DNA of 64,000 nucleotides from Bryopsis sp. KO-2023. Its lineage: Eukaryota; Chlorophyta; Ulvophyceae; Bryopsidales; Bryopsidaceae. The position numbers and the translations under genes were made by a program. Every line of letters starts with the position of its first letter. Positions within the stretch are counted from its first letter, which is position 1. The stretch spans positions 806,001 through 870,000 of the forward strand of contig BSYQ01000010.1 in assembly GCA_030272585.1 (NCBI GenBank), given 5' to 3'. The notes beneath the pieces are model-generated. The model worked only from the letters and a program-made list of their open reading frames with translations. It searched no databases and had not been told where the DNA came from. Below, piece after piece: positions 23,268 through 34,399 of the stretch.

Positions 23268-24803
23268 CTTTTTTGGTTTCGATGTACAGTTCTTTGTATG
23301 GCGAAGGGAGGGTGTGTTGGAGCTGCTGGTCCGGAATCAAATAAATCAAAGCCACCGTGGCTGCTGCATTTTGAGCTTCCTGGATGGTCGCCCATCCATC
23401 TTGATAACTCGACACTTGAAATCGCCTTTTACCAGATTGAACCTTTTTGTCCTTCTTTTTAGCCCTACCCGACGACAGGAAATCTGAGAGGTTCAGGCTT
23501 CAGGTAACTTTTTCAAATATCTGTCTGTTTTCAGTTATTATTGACATTATGGACACTATTTATTATTTCAGTTTTTCTTAAGAAGCAACAGTTCTGGATT
23601 CTCTTTCTGAATACATACATTTCTCCATTTTTTTTATTGTTATTTTTTATTTTTTTGAGGGAGAGGGGGTGCAGACCCAATGCTATCTTCTCAAACAGTT
23701 CATAACCCATTTTCTCTATTTTCTCAAACATTGAAAAAACAAAATTCAAAATGTCAAACAGAGCAATTCAACAGCAAGAGCATAGATGTAATCAAAAAGC
23801 ACCCCAAAGGAAAATCCGCCTTGCTTTCTCTTTTTCGATATAAATTTTTGTTGCAAATTTTTGTAGGTGAGGTTGAAACCAGTCACCTCACTTCCACTGA
23901 CACAGCGTCTCTGTATCCTTCCGAAACTTCCACCAACTTTTCGAAACTGGGCTGACCCCATTGATGTTGCTGGCAATGTCGAGACAACACTGATTTGGGA
24001 AGCCGTTGCATTTCCACCTGGATATAAATAAAAAATAAAAATTCAACAAAAACAATCTGAGGTGAAACTCAAGGAAATTGTTTTTCTTTCAGCTTTCAAT
24101 AAAAGTGCCCAGGCTTGAAATATGTATGTACTAATTAAGCATAAAAAACGTCTATGGAAATATGTTGCAGGAAAAAAAAGAGAGCAGAAAAAAGATTCAT
24201 AGTGCAGGATGTTTTCATTTATTATTTTTTTTTGGGGGGGGGGAGGGAGGGCAAATCATAATAAGACAAACCTGTGAAACAGCTTTCTGTGGCTTCGCCA
24301 TTTTGACTTGAGATCTAGACACTCTCTTCATGCCCCAAGGAATTATCTACTCTTTCTCTGACAAGAAAAAATAAAAAAAAAATTATAATCATAACTTCGT
24401 CCTTTTTGTCAGTGCCTTTGTTTCTCCGTTCGTGTCGTCTTTGCTTTCTTTTTCTTCCTCAATTTCTGGTTTTTTTTCTGGAAAATCTCGGCTCCTTTCT
24501 TTGGCCTACCGTTCATCCAGACTTTCTAAATTAAACTTTCGCTTTCCCAAAAAAACCTTAAAGGTTGCCAATTCTTGTATCCTTCTATGAATTAACAAAC
24601 AAAGATCAGCACTGAGTGAAGTGCAAGAATTTTTTTTTCCATCAACACCACTCATAAGGAGGAAAATCCTCTTGTCGCAAAAAACTGTTGCAAAAAAAAA
24701 AATGCCCACAAAAATGAAAAGGAAAATCAAAAATCATCAGTGAAGGTCATACCAGGTTGTAGAGGTTTCGCTTCAATTTCAGGGGCTTCCCATTCTAGTT
24801 CCC
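23268..24803 (-). pseudogene. DHX29 relic exons 7-10: dsRNA-binding-like domain
   Basis: Exons at 24753-24803, 24272-24306, 23887-24017 and 23268-23497. Phases join (1, 0, 2, 1). They give 'LPKSVLSRHCQQHQWGQPSFEKL', then a beta-rich part, then 'ATIQEAQNAAATVALIYL', the signature of the domain before the helicase core in plant DHX29-like proteins. This part is undamaged. Confidence 0.65.
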
Positions 24804-25229
24804 CTGAAAACATTCCCATGCCAAGATCAAAGCATCAGAGCATCAGCCATTGCATCAGTCATTCCTAGGGGAAAAAATAAATAAAAAGGAAAAATAAAAA
24901 CAAAAAATCGCACATACATAAAATTGTTTTTCAAATGTATTGCAAAAAAGACAAAATAAAGAAAATACTAAATAAAATAAAAATAAAATAGTAAATTAAA
25001 TTTAAAAAAACTACATTAATAAATTTCAAAAAATTGTATTTTCTATGAAAGCCCCATGTGACCCATCCACTATTTTTGAAAATATATGAGCGATATTTGC
25101 CCACAGCTCAAAAAATAATAAACTGAGATCTTGAACCCAAAGAATTTAGGATGTCATAAAAATACTTTAGTCATCTACTAGTGCATTGGAAATTAAAAAA
25201 AAAAAAAACTGAAAAAAACGTTTTTTAAC

Positions 25230-26058
25230 CCTCCCATTTTTTTCCAATTCGTTTACCAATTTCTGCCATTTCAGATTTCAACTTGGGAATTCTGCTGCCA
25301 GCTTCTTTTTGTCGAGCTTTGTCTTTTTCAGCTTTGGCATCGGCCGCCATTTGTTTCATTTTGACCAGCTCTTTTGCGATCAGCTTCTGTCTGACTTCCA
25401 AAGGCAGCTCCCCTTTTTTCCTTTCTTGTTTTCTTCGCTCCACTTCTCGAGGGTCTGACCAAACGTCATAATCCGCCAGAGGATCTACCCCCTATTCTTA
25501 TAAGAAACACCACTGTTTATTTACTTCCAATTCCATCAGTATTATTATTAAATTTTTTTGCAAGGAAAGGAAAAAAAACCCTCAATATTACTGTCCTCAA
25601 GCTTTTCTTGTTTACCTTTTAAGTTTGAAAGATTTTTCAATCTGATCCAAAAAGTGGAGAAAAGAAAGAAAGTATTTATTAAAAAAATGCTAGTAATAAT
25701 CCCTCGTTCCGAAAGCCACTCACCACTGCATAATTTTTCCCCGTTTAAAAAACGCCCAACTTCAAGCTGTTGTTGATATTCATCCTCTAATTCAAAATTA
25801 ATTCCGAAAAAAGAAGGGAGGGGGGATGCATATTTGTGTGTAGTTATGAAAATAGTATACAATTTATTTTTAATTTTTTTTATTTTTCTTTGAAAAGTAC
25901 CTCTTCGCCACTGTCTTGACTGGAGCATTCCTGCTCCATATATTTCAAAATCCAATCTCTCTGAGCATCTTGTTCGCCTTTGCTCTTTTTTTCATCCTGT
26001 TTTCTTTTTTCTTCTTCCAACCTTTTTTTCTCATCCTCTTTAGCTTGATCAATATCAC
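25230..26058 (-). pseudogene. DHX29 relic exons 4-6: charged linker
   Basis: Exons at about 25901-26058, 25724-25784 and 25230-25491. Exon 4 is Lys/Glu-rich and ends with 'DWILKYMEQE'. Exon 6 holds 'DPLADYDVW' and a long Lys/Glu/Ala helix. This matches the linker between the N-terminal helical domain and the double-stranded-RNA-binding-like domain. All three exons are open. Confidence 0.6.
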
Positions 26059-26295
26059 CTTGAACAAAAAAAGAACAAAATATAACAAAATCAGTATTTT
26101 CCACTTATTCAATTATTAATTTTCCCAAATTTCTTTGGAGACAGATTTAAAAATCTTTTTTTAAACTGCGTTATTTTATTATACAACATTTGGCGGATAC
26201 GTAGTACAAGCATGAATCGAAATCGTGTTCTTCAACATGGAAGCATCCCTTTAATTTTTTTTTTTATATTTTGCATGCCATCCTGGAGCCCTTAC

Positions 26296-26849
26296 TCTTG
26301 AATTTGTCGGTGGAATCCTCGCAATCCATGGCGATTGCAGGTGCAGCGTCAGATTCCATTAAAGAAATGATTTGAACTGGTCCCTTCGCATGCATTTTGT
26401 TGGTGAATTTTTGAGGAAGCTCTTCTGCCGACACGTTCAGCATTAGCCAGTCCATTGCGACGTTGATCGCAGTGCAGCCCTGGCAAAATAAAAAAATGAA
26501 AATAATTGAAAAAGAAATTCAGGAAAAAGGGTGGCAAGACATCAACAGCTGGCGCATCCTTCAAGGGAAGAGGGAAAAAAAATTAAACAAGAAAAAGCAG
26601 CAAGGATGTGCATTTTTTGCCTGTGTCGATTTCGCACATCAAAAGCAAAAGAAGATTTCTTCTCCAAAACACACAATTATGATTGCGTGAAATACTTACC
26701 CCCGGGAGAGCCTCCATGGACTGTTCGATATCACCCTTTTGGAAACCATGATCTAGCAGCTGAGTGTACATTTCGGCATATTTTTTTGCAGCTTTTTCCA
26801 CAGTCATCCTCGAACCCACACTGACCGACTCCTCCTCCAAAACGACACC
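26296..26849 (-). pseudogene. DHX29 relic exons 2-3: UBA-like segment with a frameshift
   Basis: Exon 2 is 26700-26849 and ends at a GTAAGT donor; it holds 'LLDHGFQKGDIEQSMEALPG'. Exon 3 is 26296-26480. The start 'GCTAIN' and the rest '(A)MDWLMLNVSAEELP' lie in different frames, needing one base fewer near 26455-26461. The segment matches the helical UBA-like N-terminal region of DHX29. Confidence 0.65.
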
Positions 26850-27028
26850 CTTTATAAAAAAAAGGAAATTTTCCACCTCCTCAGCTGAGAATCCATGCCC
26901 ACCATATCTCCTTTTTTTTTAAATCGAAAACCAATGCTGGATTTTTGATATCAAAGTCCCTCCATGATAAGTACAAACACTATAAATAGATCCATGAATT
27001 TTTTTTGTTCTCAAAAAAATCTTGGTTA

Positions 27029-27178
27029 TTATTGGCTTGCCTCCAAGACTTTTCGTGCATGCTCCTCGATGGCAGGGGTGAGTTTGACAACGGACGCCTA
27101 CTTCACGTCGCTGCTTTTCTTGAGCTCAGACTCCTTAGCTTTCTGTGCTTGTTGATGCTGTTTCTTTCCCCCCTTCAT
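27029..27178 (-). pseudogene. DHX29 relic exon 1: basic N-terminus with in-frame TAG
   Basis: ATG (27176-27178) opens 'MKGGKKQHQQAQK', typical of DHX29 starts. TAG at 27098-27100 interrupts the frame, after which the conserved 'VKLTPAIEEHARKVLE' follows in the same frame. No GT-AG intron of reasonable length removes the stop. A clean donor is also hard to find. Confidence 0.65.
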
Positions 27179-27409
27179 GTCTGGAATGGATCGGAACGCC
27201 CTGCTGACGACGATCGACGGAACCAGTTTCGATCGCAGCTTTTCGCTCGGAAGACCAAAAAGAAAAGGATCATGTTTTACTCGAAAATGATAATGAGATG
27301 ATGATTGGCATTTGAGGATGCCCACACTCACCCCTCGCTTTTGGAGCCCTCCAGTGACCCAACATGACACAATGTATTTTCTTTTCTAGAAGAGAAACCC
27401 TTTCGGGAA

Positions 27410-27910
27410 AAAACTCCGACCCCCCTCCCCCCCCCCCAAACAAAAAACTTTGTTGTCCCCTTTTTTTGTGCTTTGCTTTTTTTTTTTCAAACCCCCTTTT
27501 TTTCCCCTCCCCCTGTCCCCCCCCACGTTTTTGCCCATCCTTCTGGTTTTTCCCCTGTTTCCCCTGTTCCCCCCCCCCCTTTTTTTTTGGTTTTTCTATG
27601 CTTTTCTGTTTTTCCCATCCCCTTTTTTCCCCTTTTTTTCCACCCCCCTGTCCCCCCCCCCTGTTTTTTTGTTTTTTTGTTTTTCTATGCTTTGCTTCTT
27701 TTTTCCCATCCCCCTTTTTTCCCCCTTTTTTTTTCTTTTTTCCCCCTTTTTTTTCTTTTTTTCTCCTTTTTCTTTCTTTTTTTCTCCCTTTTTCCCCCCC
27801 TTTTTTCCCCTTTCCCCCCCCCTTTTTTCCCCATTTCCCCCCCCTTTTTTCCCCATTTTTCCCCCCTTTTTTCCCCATCCCCTGTTCCTTCCCCCCCCCT
27901 TTTTTTTTAA
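27410..27910. repeat. 500-bp polypyrimidine/polypurine tract
   Basis: The plus strand is almost wholly C and T: runs of T4-T9 alternate with C2-C9, and a short TTTTTCTATGCTTT unit recurs about three times. It keeps several frames open on both strands, giving false ORFs rich in Phe/Pro (plus) or Lys/Gly (minus). It lies just downstream of the coiled-coil gene. Confidence 0.9.
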
Positions 27911-27924
27911 AGTTTTTCCTGGTT

Positions 27925-30112
27925 TCATCTCCAAGGAGTTTGTTTTTTTTGTTTTTTTTTCCCATGGTCCATCACTTTCATTCTTCCCCTAGTATCAGAT
28001 TCAGTTTTCTTGCTTTTCAATTGAGCAGTGCGATTTTTTTTACCACCCGACACCTGATGCTGATTCTGGCACTGTGTTTCTTGTTTCCAATCCCAGATTT
28101 TACTTCCTACAGTTTTATCAGCTCTCTTGGGCCAAACTTTTTCCCCAGTGCCCGTCATTCGTATTTTCTTGAAGAAAGAGCCGCCAACAAATGGGTCACA
28201 GCGGAACGCCCGACCCCTGTCCAAGAGCCCTGTCTTGAATTTTGGGGTGGGATCCTCCATGGCGAACCTGGCGCGAGCCTTGATCACCCCCATCTGCAGA
28301 AATACAAAGCTCAAAGTTCAAAGTCGTCAATCACGACGTCTTAGGGTAACGCTCACTTTGGAGAGGAAAAGAAACTCACCCGTTCTCTAAACTTCTTCAG
28401 AATTTCGTCGCCATTCCCTGGTACACGGATCTCTGTAGGGCTCGTTTCGGCCTGTTCTGCCCTTAACTCCATTTCGTTTTGGTTGGGGGGCGCTGCGGCG
28501 GCAGTGGGGGTTGGTGGAATGTCATCCCCGGCGTCGTCCACGACGATCGTGAGGAGCACCACCTCCTCCTTCTTTTCTCGCAGGAGTGCGGCCTCTTGTT
28601 GCGATTGAAATATCTCGAAGTCCATACTCCAAATCTCCTGCAGAAACAGGAAAGAAAAGCATAGAAAATTTACGTGCATCCAATCTGTACCTACATAATT
28701 CATGTTTTTTGCCGCCGCTTCATTTGATTTCACGGTCGCAGTACGTGGACACTGGGCCGACACCCTTTGGAAAACAAGCAGCCCGCCGCAATATATTGTA
28801 CACGCCATGCACAATATAGGCAGTGCGTATGTGAACAACTTGTGTATCGCTTTGAAAGGTCATCCTCATGCTTGTTCATTCGGCCATGGAAAGAAAACAT
28901 TGCTCAATGCATGCAAGGTCACATTTTGTTTTCATACTCACCCTCTCGGTGGCCTCGTGCTCGCCCCTCAACAAAGCGAGCTGCTGGAGGAGTTTGGCGT
29001 TTTCCTCCTGAAAACCAATATATCGTTTCAGCGCCAGCGACAGAGGATGCAATCACACTTAATATCATAGCTCATCAACTTAAATTGCTTTGAAATAGAC
29101 ATATTGTGTCGAATCCTGAGCACAAGTAGAGAAGCTGTTCCCCACAGACAGTCATAGGTAATATCCTGAGGATGAGAATCTTGTCTTTGCAAGGAAAAAT
29201 GGTAGTCCATCTCTTTCACACGAATGCCATATCAGTACTTTAATATTTTTTGTCTCTACCCATTTTCTAATCATTTCCAGTCGCCGTGGCAGGCCTGCTT
29301 TCGCTGATTTCCCTATTCTTGGTTTTAGAAAAGGAAGAATGTTTACCAAGTATTGATTTTCCAAATTTCCACTTTCAAACACACACACGCAAACACACAA
29401 GCATGCACTTCTGTATCATCAAAGATATATATCTTTGGCAACAACAAAAGACGGCTACCTGTAGCATCAATTTCTAAAAGCAATGAACATCTTGAGTTTG
29501 AGAATGTTAATTTCCATTGTTCAAATCTGGACCCACCTCCAGACTCGCACACTTGGCCTCCAGGAAGGAGGTTCGGTCCTCGATCTAAACAGCAGACAGA
29601 AACATTTTCAATGGGCGACGGTATTCGAAAAAAAAGTACTGTGTGCAGCGGCGGATCCAGGATTCCAGAGAAGGGGATGCGCGTTCGATACTTAAAGCCC
29701 CATTTGAACGTTTAAAAATTTTCCTCCCTTTACTATACAGTGGTGTAAATAAAAGCGAAAGAAAACGCGTCAAGACGGGGATGCGCGCGCTCCTCCCCGG
29801 GCCCCGCCTCTGTGTATGCAAGTATATTTGACTTAAACGTCAGATTGTCGTCACAGTGACCTCGATAAACACAACCAAGCACAAGCATCCCATACACACT
29901 TTTCAATCCAGAAAAACGGCTCTCTCTCCCATACCTCTTCTGCATGTGTGAAACAGACGTTGTTGTAAACCTGCGAAAACACACACCAGTCGCTACGGTT
30001 AGCGACAACTCTTGCGGCATCCAAGGTTCAGAAGCAGTCGATACCAGCACCCATTCATTGCGGACAATAAAAACATGCCAGTCGCCGTAGCTCCTACCTT
30101 GTTGAATGCCAT
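27925..30112 (-). CDS. Coiled-coil protein of unknown function, 8 exons
   Basis: Exons (high to low): 30098-30112, 29935-29970, 29537-29584, 29459-29473, 28942-29007, 28380-28637, 28111-28293, 27925-28053. Their sum is 750 nt, giving 249 residues with a stop at 27925. Every intron is phase 0 with good GT-AG ends, so the model is self-consistent, though the 15-nt fourth exon is less sure. Residues 13-75 form a likely coiled coil ('FLEAKCASLEKLMLQEENAK'). Then come a Pro/Ala/Glu linker, a conserved-looking block ('MEDPTPKFKTGLLDRGRAF') and a Lys/Arg tail. I do not recognise the family. The start lies 250 bp from the transposon nest, which now occupies its upstream region. Confidence 0.72.
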
Positions 30113-30361
30113 GGCTGTGGTCACTCGACAAGTCTTCCGCTCTGGTGGTGTTGAGAAATTTGAACGGGTACGCAAAAAAGGCGCAACAGGCATTAAGTAT
30201 GTTGCAGAGATATGGAAGCGTCGAATGTTTCTGGCACGAATATCAATGTGTTGACCTGGATTCACAAAAAACACATGCCTTACACGCCGTCACGCCAGGC
30301 GTCCCCATCCTCCCCCACTACATCCCCAGAAACAGCGTGAAATATTTCCCATGAAAAAAGC

Positions 30362-30417
30362 ATTAAATCACTTAGTTTGCTTCTTTTCCTTTCCCGAAAC
30401 CCAATAATAATTTGAAT
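30362..30417 (-). repeat. DIRS repeat B2 (outer end)
   Basis: 56 bp that match 30704-30759 base for base by eye; marks the element's 3' limit. Confidence 0.8.
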
Positions 30418-30546
30418 TTGAATGCCTTACACTTGCTTTGATCGTTCGTTCAAACATATCACAAAATCTGTCCCAATAATACTCTAATAATACTTAATAC
30501 CTAACAAGAGAAACAAAGTAAGGGGATCCAAATCTGGGTGGGTGGG

Positions 30547-30706
30547 AGAAAACGAGATGAAACTACAGCTCCCAACTGTGAATAAATACTAACTGCTGCT
30601 CAAAAGCACACTGCCAGCCTATCACATCTTGGAACTAGTCTTTCCCCACCCTGGAGCCGAGACTCACTCGTTATTTAATCTCCTCTACTTAATGTAACGT
30701 CCCATT
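30547..30706 (-). repeat. DIRS repeat A2
   Basis: 160 bp matching the right terminus 48274-48433; directly joined to B1 with three bases shared. Confidence 0.85.
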
Positions 30707-30759
30707 AAATCACTTAGTTTGCTTCTTTTCCTTTCCCGAAACCCAATAATAATTTGAAT
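30704..30759 (-). repeat. DIRS repeat B1
   Basis: 56 bp matching B2. The B1/A2 junction is the sequence expected at a circle junction. Confidence 0.8.
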
Positions 30760-30777
30760 GCCATATGTCCCACTAAC

Positions 30778-32020
30778 TCAAACCAGCCAAGAGAAAATAG
30801 CCGAATCCAATGGATGAAAAATTTGAGAAAGCTTCAAATACTTATGAATTGATTTTGAACCCACAGCCCAACCTCCCCAATCTCGAATGCGATCCAGAGG
30901 AACCTTTGCCGAAAACATGGCAGTACATCCTCCCCTACGAAACGTATGTGTGCCCAAAAAATCCCCTGATTGTAAAACCCCAGCGGAACGCAATGCTGGT
31001 AACAAACGCAACAGCGCTAAGCGCATACTGCTCGGAGAAGGCACACTTTCGGAAGGCAACTGCCAAAAATAATTGCTCCTTTGCATCGATACCTCTTGAA
31101 AAGCCTCACAGCATAATCGATTAAATTCCTGTAAGAGATTGGGAAGCTGGGGTAATCCTTTCGAAAAAAATTTTCGCTGGCGTCGAAGCTCTTGACGGTT
31201 CTTGCCTTTGGCGCGATACTCCACAAACGACACACTGACTTCCTCCACCGACCATGATAAATCGCCAACCTGGATGTTGGCGTAGGTATCTGCTCGCGAA
31301 AAAAATATGAACGCGATAACAGCCGCCAGTCCGTCACGCATTGCGCGTAAATCCCAACCCCCCACTGATTCATGGAGCCAACCCACCGCTTGAGAAGGAA
31401 ACGGTGTATGCTCCGGCGTTGGTGGGTCAGACTTCGCGCTCTGCAGTTCCCAACTGGATATAACCCTTGACGTCAACTCATCCTTGGCAGCATAATGTGT
31501 CTCCCCAAACCACGCGTGAGCGGTAGTAATCGCAGCCAGATATTGCGGTGCTGAAACTGCCGATATTTCTGAAGTCCTGCGCAGGTGGAGAAGGTACTGA
31601 TACACTAACTCCCTTGAAGCCGGAATGGGGCTCTGTTGCCGCTCCACTGCAAATTTCCAAAATTTTCCGAATTTGGACCAAATTGTCTTGCGACCCATAA
31701 TAGCATTGCTGGACCACAACTGCTCGAGCAGCTCCATTCGCTCCTCTGCTGAGAACTCTTTAAAACGCGTCGCAACCGCGCTTCCAACACTCAAAAGGGT
31801 GTCCCACTGTAAATTTGCAGGTGGCTTACCCAACTCTGCATGCAATTTAGCAATTAGTGCTTTATCAAAAAACACTCCATCGGCCACCTTGGTATAAACG
31901 GCTGCGTCCCTTTCAGAAACGTCGACGAATCCATCGGGAGGAGAAGGCGCTTCGTTGCCATCATGCACAGATCCCTGTACCAATGTTTCGCTTCCCAACG
32001 CGGAACCACCAGTAATGCCT
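30778..32020 (-). CDS. Tyrosine recombinase of the DIRS element
   Basis: About 400 residues ending at 30778. Lambda-integrase-type catalytic residues are visible: an Arg in 'FIFFSRADTY', H-x-x-R in 'GTHTFRRGG', then 'DWGGWAVGSKSIHKYL', which supplies the nucleophile Tyr. The enzyme integrates a circular cDNA, so no integrase of the DDE type is needed. The frame stays open upstream to 33726 across the whole RT gene, so the true start is unclear; the end given is where recombinase-like sequence begins. It overlaps the RT stop, as in other DIRS elements. Confidence 0.85.
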
Positions 32021-33621
32021 CGATCGGTTTCACCTCCTTGATCAGTTGGACTAATTGAGGGACCAGGCCGAAGGGAGGGAAGCAATAATTTTTCTCCAAA
32101 CTCCAAGCTTGATGGGTTTGCCTCAGCGCGTCGATATTCTCCGCTTGAGGGTCGGCCGAAATTGCATTGAATCGGGGTAACTGTGAATTGTGCAGAGCCG
32201 CGAATCTGTCCACAGTTGGACGAAATCGGCACTCCTGGCACAGCCATCGAAAAATTGCCGGATTGAGAGCGATATCCCCCGCCTCGACCATCCTTGATAA
32301 CTGATCGGCTCTGTAATTCTCCAAAGTTCCCCACCACTTCATCTTCCACTCGATATGCTTGGCTTCGCACACCTCCAAAATCTGCCCCAGAACCGCTCTC
32401 AGCCTCGGAATATTGGTATACACGCCTCGAAGTATGTGGTAACAAACTTGGGAGTCCGTCACAATCTCCAAGCGTTGGTCCTTTACCACTTCCTTGAAGG
32501 CCAGTAGTCCCAACAAAATCGCCTTGAGTTCCTTGAAGTTGATGGAACGTGGACGATCTTCGAGAGTCCACAATCCCTTGGCGATCAGATAGTTTGGTTC
32601 CTTGGAAGGGCGTGTCTTGGAAAGGGTGCTGGGCGACCCCAAAGCCACCCCCCAGCCCACCTCTGACGCGTCCGACTCCATGCGTATCGATGGAACCCAC
32701 TCCATGGCCCGACCGTGCCAATGTTGCGGGATTTGCTGCCACCAAACAATTTGTTTGATGGCTTTCAAAGGGATTCGCACCCAACTGGTCCATTTCCTTT
32801 TTCCTTTCAAACTGAGAAAAAGTTCCCCTAGGAAAAAGCGCGCCGTGGGAATCGCGGCTAGCACTGAGCAAGCTTTCCCGACAAAACTCGCCACTAAGCG
32901 CGCTGGCGCCGAACCCTTGTTGTCGCGAATCACCTTGAGAAGTTTCCCCGCTTTCTCGAATAACTGGGTTTCGACGTGCGAAGGCACCAAAATTAACCCC
33001 CTGTCCAAATCCAATTGCAGACCGAGGTGCATCACCTGACGCTGCGGCGCAAAACAACTCTTCTCTTCGCGTATGGTGATCCCCAAAGCTTCCACCACGT
33101 CCCTCACCTGAGAACCCCATTCCTTCGAAGCATTCGGATGTCCTCCTAGGATGTCGTCCAGATAAAACAGAAAACTTCCCGAACTCCCCTGGTGCCAATA
33201 CCTTGCTAACGCTGGGGTTGAAGGGCAAGGCACACTGTGGGGATTTCTCAGAAAGCGAGCAATCGGCTTGGTAAACCGACTGAAAATCCTTGGACTGGAT
33301 GTCCATCCGAACGGGAGGGAGGGAACTTCGTAAACCTTGTCCTCCACTCGAATGCAAAAATGACGACGGTCCTCCTTGTGAATCGAAACGTGGTGGAACG
33401 CCTCGGCGATATCGAAGGCTATTAAACCCGAACTGTCCCGGATCCAGGGAACCGCTTCCTTGAGTCGTTCGTATCTCATCGACCGCTTGACCGTATGTTC
33501 GTTCACATGGCGGAGATCGATCACGAGACGAAACGAAGTAATCCTCCCCTCGCGGTACTTCGGAATCAAAAACCCGCGAGAAATGAAGCGGGCGCAACGC
33601 GCTGGCCTCAAGCCGCCCGTC
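31854..33621 (-). CDS. RT/RNase H of the DIRS element, main part
   Basis: Open from the insertion point (33621) to a stop at 31854. RT blocks: 'FRLVIDLRHVNEH', 'LIAFDIAEAFHHV', 'PFGWTSSP', 'FLFYLDDILGG' (YLDD active site). RNase H follows: 'MESDASEVGWGVAL', 'FKELKAILLGL', 'IVTDSQVC', 'ADQLSR'. The DIRS-type tail after RNase H has the 'CFPPFGLVPQ' block. The N-terminal 90 codons lie at 38012-38282, cut off by the LTR element 33622-38011. Confidence 0.88.
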
Positions 33622-33851
33622 TGATAGGGGCCCTTCCCCCAGAGGGGGAAGGGTAGATAGGGGCCCTCCTCCAAGTGGAGGAGGGTAGAACGTGGGAACA
33701 CAACACAATAGCAAACCCAGCCCCAAAGGTTACACAATGTCAAAAATACAACCCCTTTTATACCATCCACAACACACTAACCCCTTACTCTACAGTGACA
33801 CACCCACTCACCGATGGGACATCTAGACACTAACCTCGTCACCTCGTATCA
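33622..33851 (-). repeat. LTR of the non-autonomous element (left, 3' in its orientation)
   Basis: 230 bp, TG...CA, paired with 37782-38011. It holds short inverted GC-rich blocks (CCCTTCCCCC/GGGGGAAGGG). Confidence 0.88.
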
Positions 33852-34399
33852 ACTACTCCCCCCCCCCCCCCGAGTGGTGTCCTCAGCACTCAAGAAAGTG
33901 AATCGCGAAAGAAAAACCCGAAAGAAATAAAGAATAAGTACTTTGATTGGCCGCTAAAAAGAGAAACAGGGCCATCCACTGAACAAAACACGAAGAAAAA
34001 TAGAAAAATAGAAAACAAACCTCACAATCATGCAAACAAGATGATTTTCAAACGGCATAACAGATCCCATACTCTGTGAAATCCAAAAACCTTGTGTCTC
34101 TTGCTTGGACGGATGCCCGCTTCTTCGTCTGCTTGCTTCATCAGGGCATTTAGTAATAGCCCGCTCAAGCCTCTCCTAACTCGTGGTTCTATGGTGCGGA
34201 TGTGGATTCCGCCCACGAGTACCGCCAAGGAGAAGGTTAAACATGGCATAAGCATTGCTTGCAATGTCTTCTTGCTCGTGATTCAGCACACGAACATGAA
34301 GAAATGCCCGCTATGCTTTATCCGTTCAAGACTCCAAGTCCGCGCAAGCTTAGATTATAACTTCCGCTCGCTACCTCGCTTCGCAGTTTCACTTAGTCG

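Noticed and set aside
27098..27100. TAG read as a sense codon (variant genetic code)
   Set aside because: Other genes here end in TAG (sterol dehydrogenase at 55004-55006) and have no in-frame TAG, so the standard code fits.
27364..28344. 326-codon plus-strand Phe/Pro ORF and the Lys/Gly-rich minus ORF 27270-27965
   Set aside because: Both are by-products of the C/T tract, which lacks stop codons in most frames.
30778..33726. A single 982-residue minus-strand protein
   Set aside because: Only the C-terminal 400 or so residues are recombinase; the rest is the RT gene read in another frame, and the first residues come from the inserted LTR.
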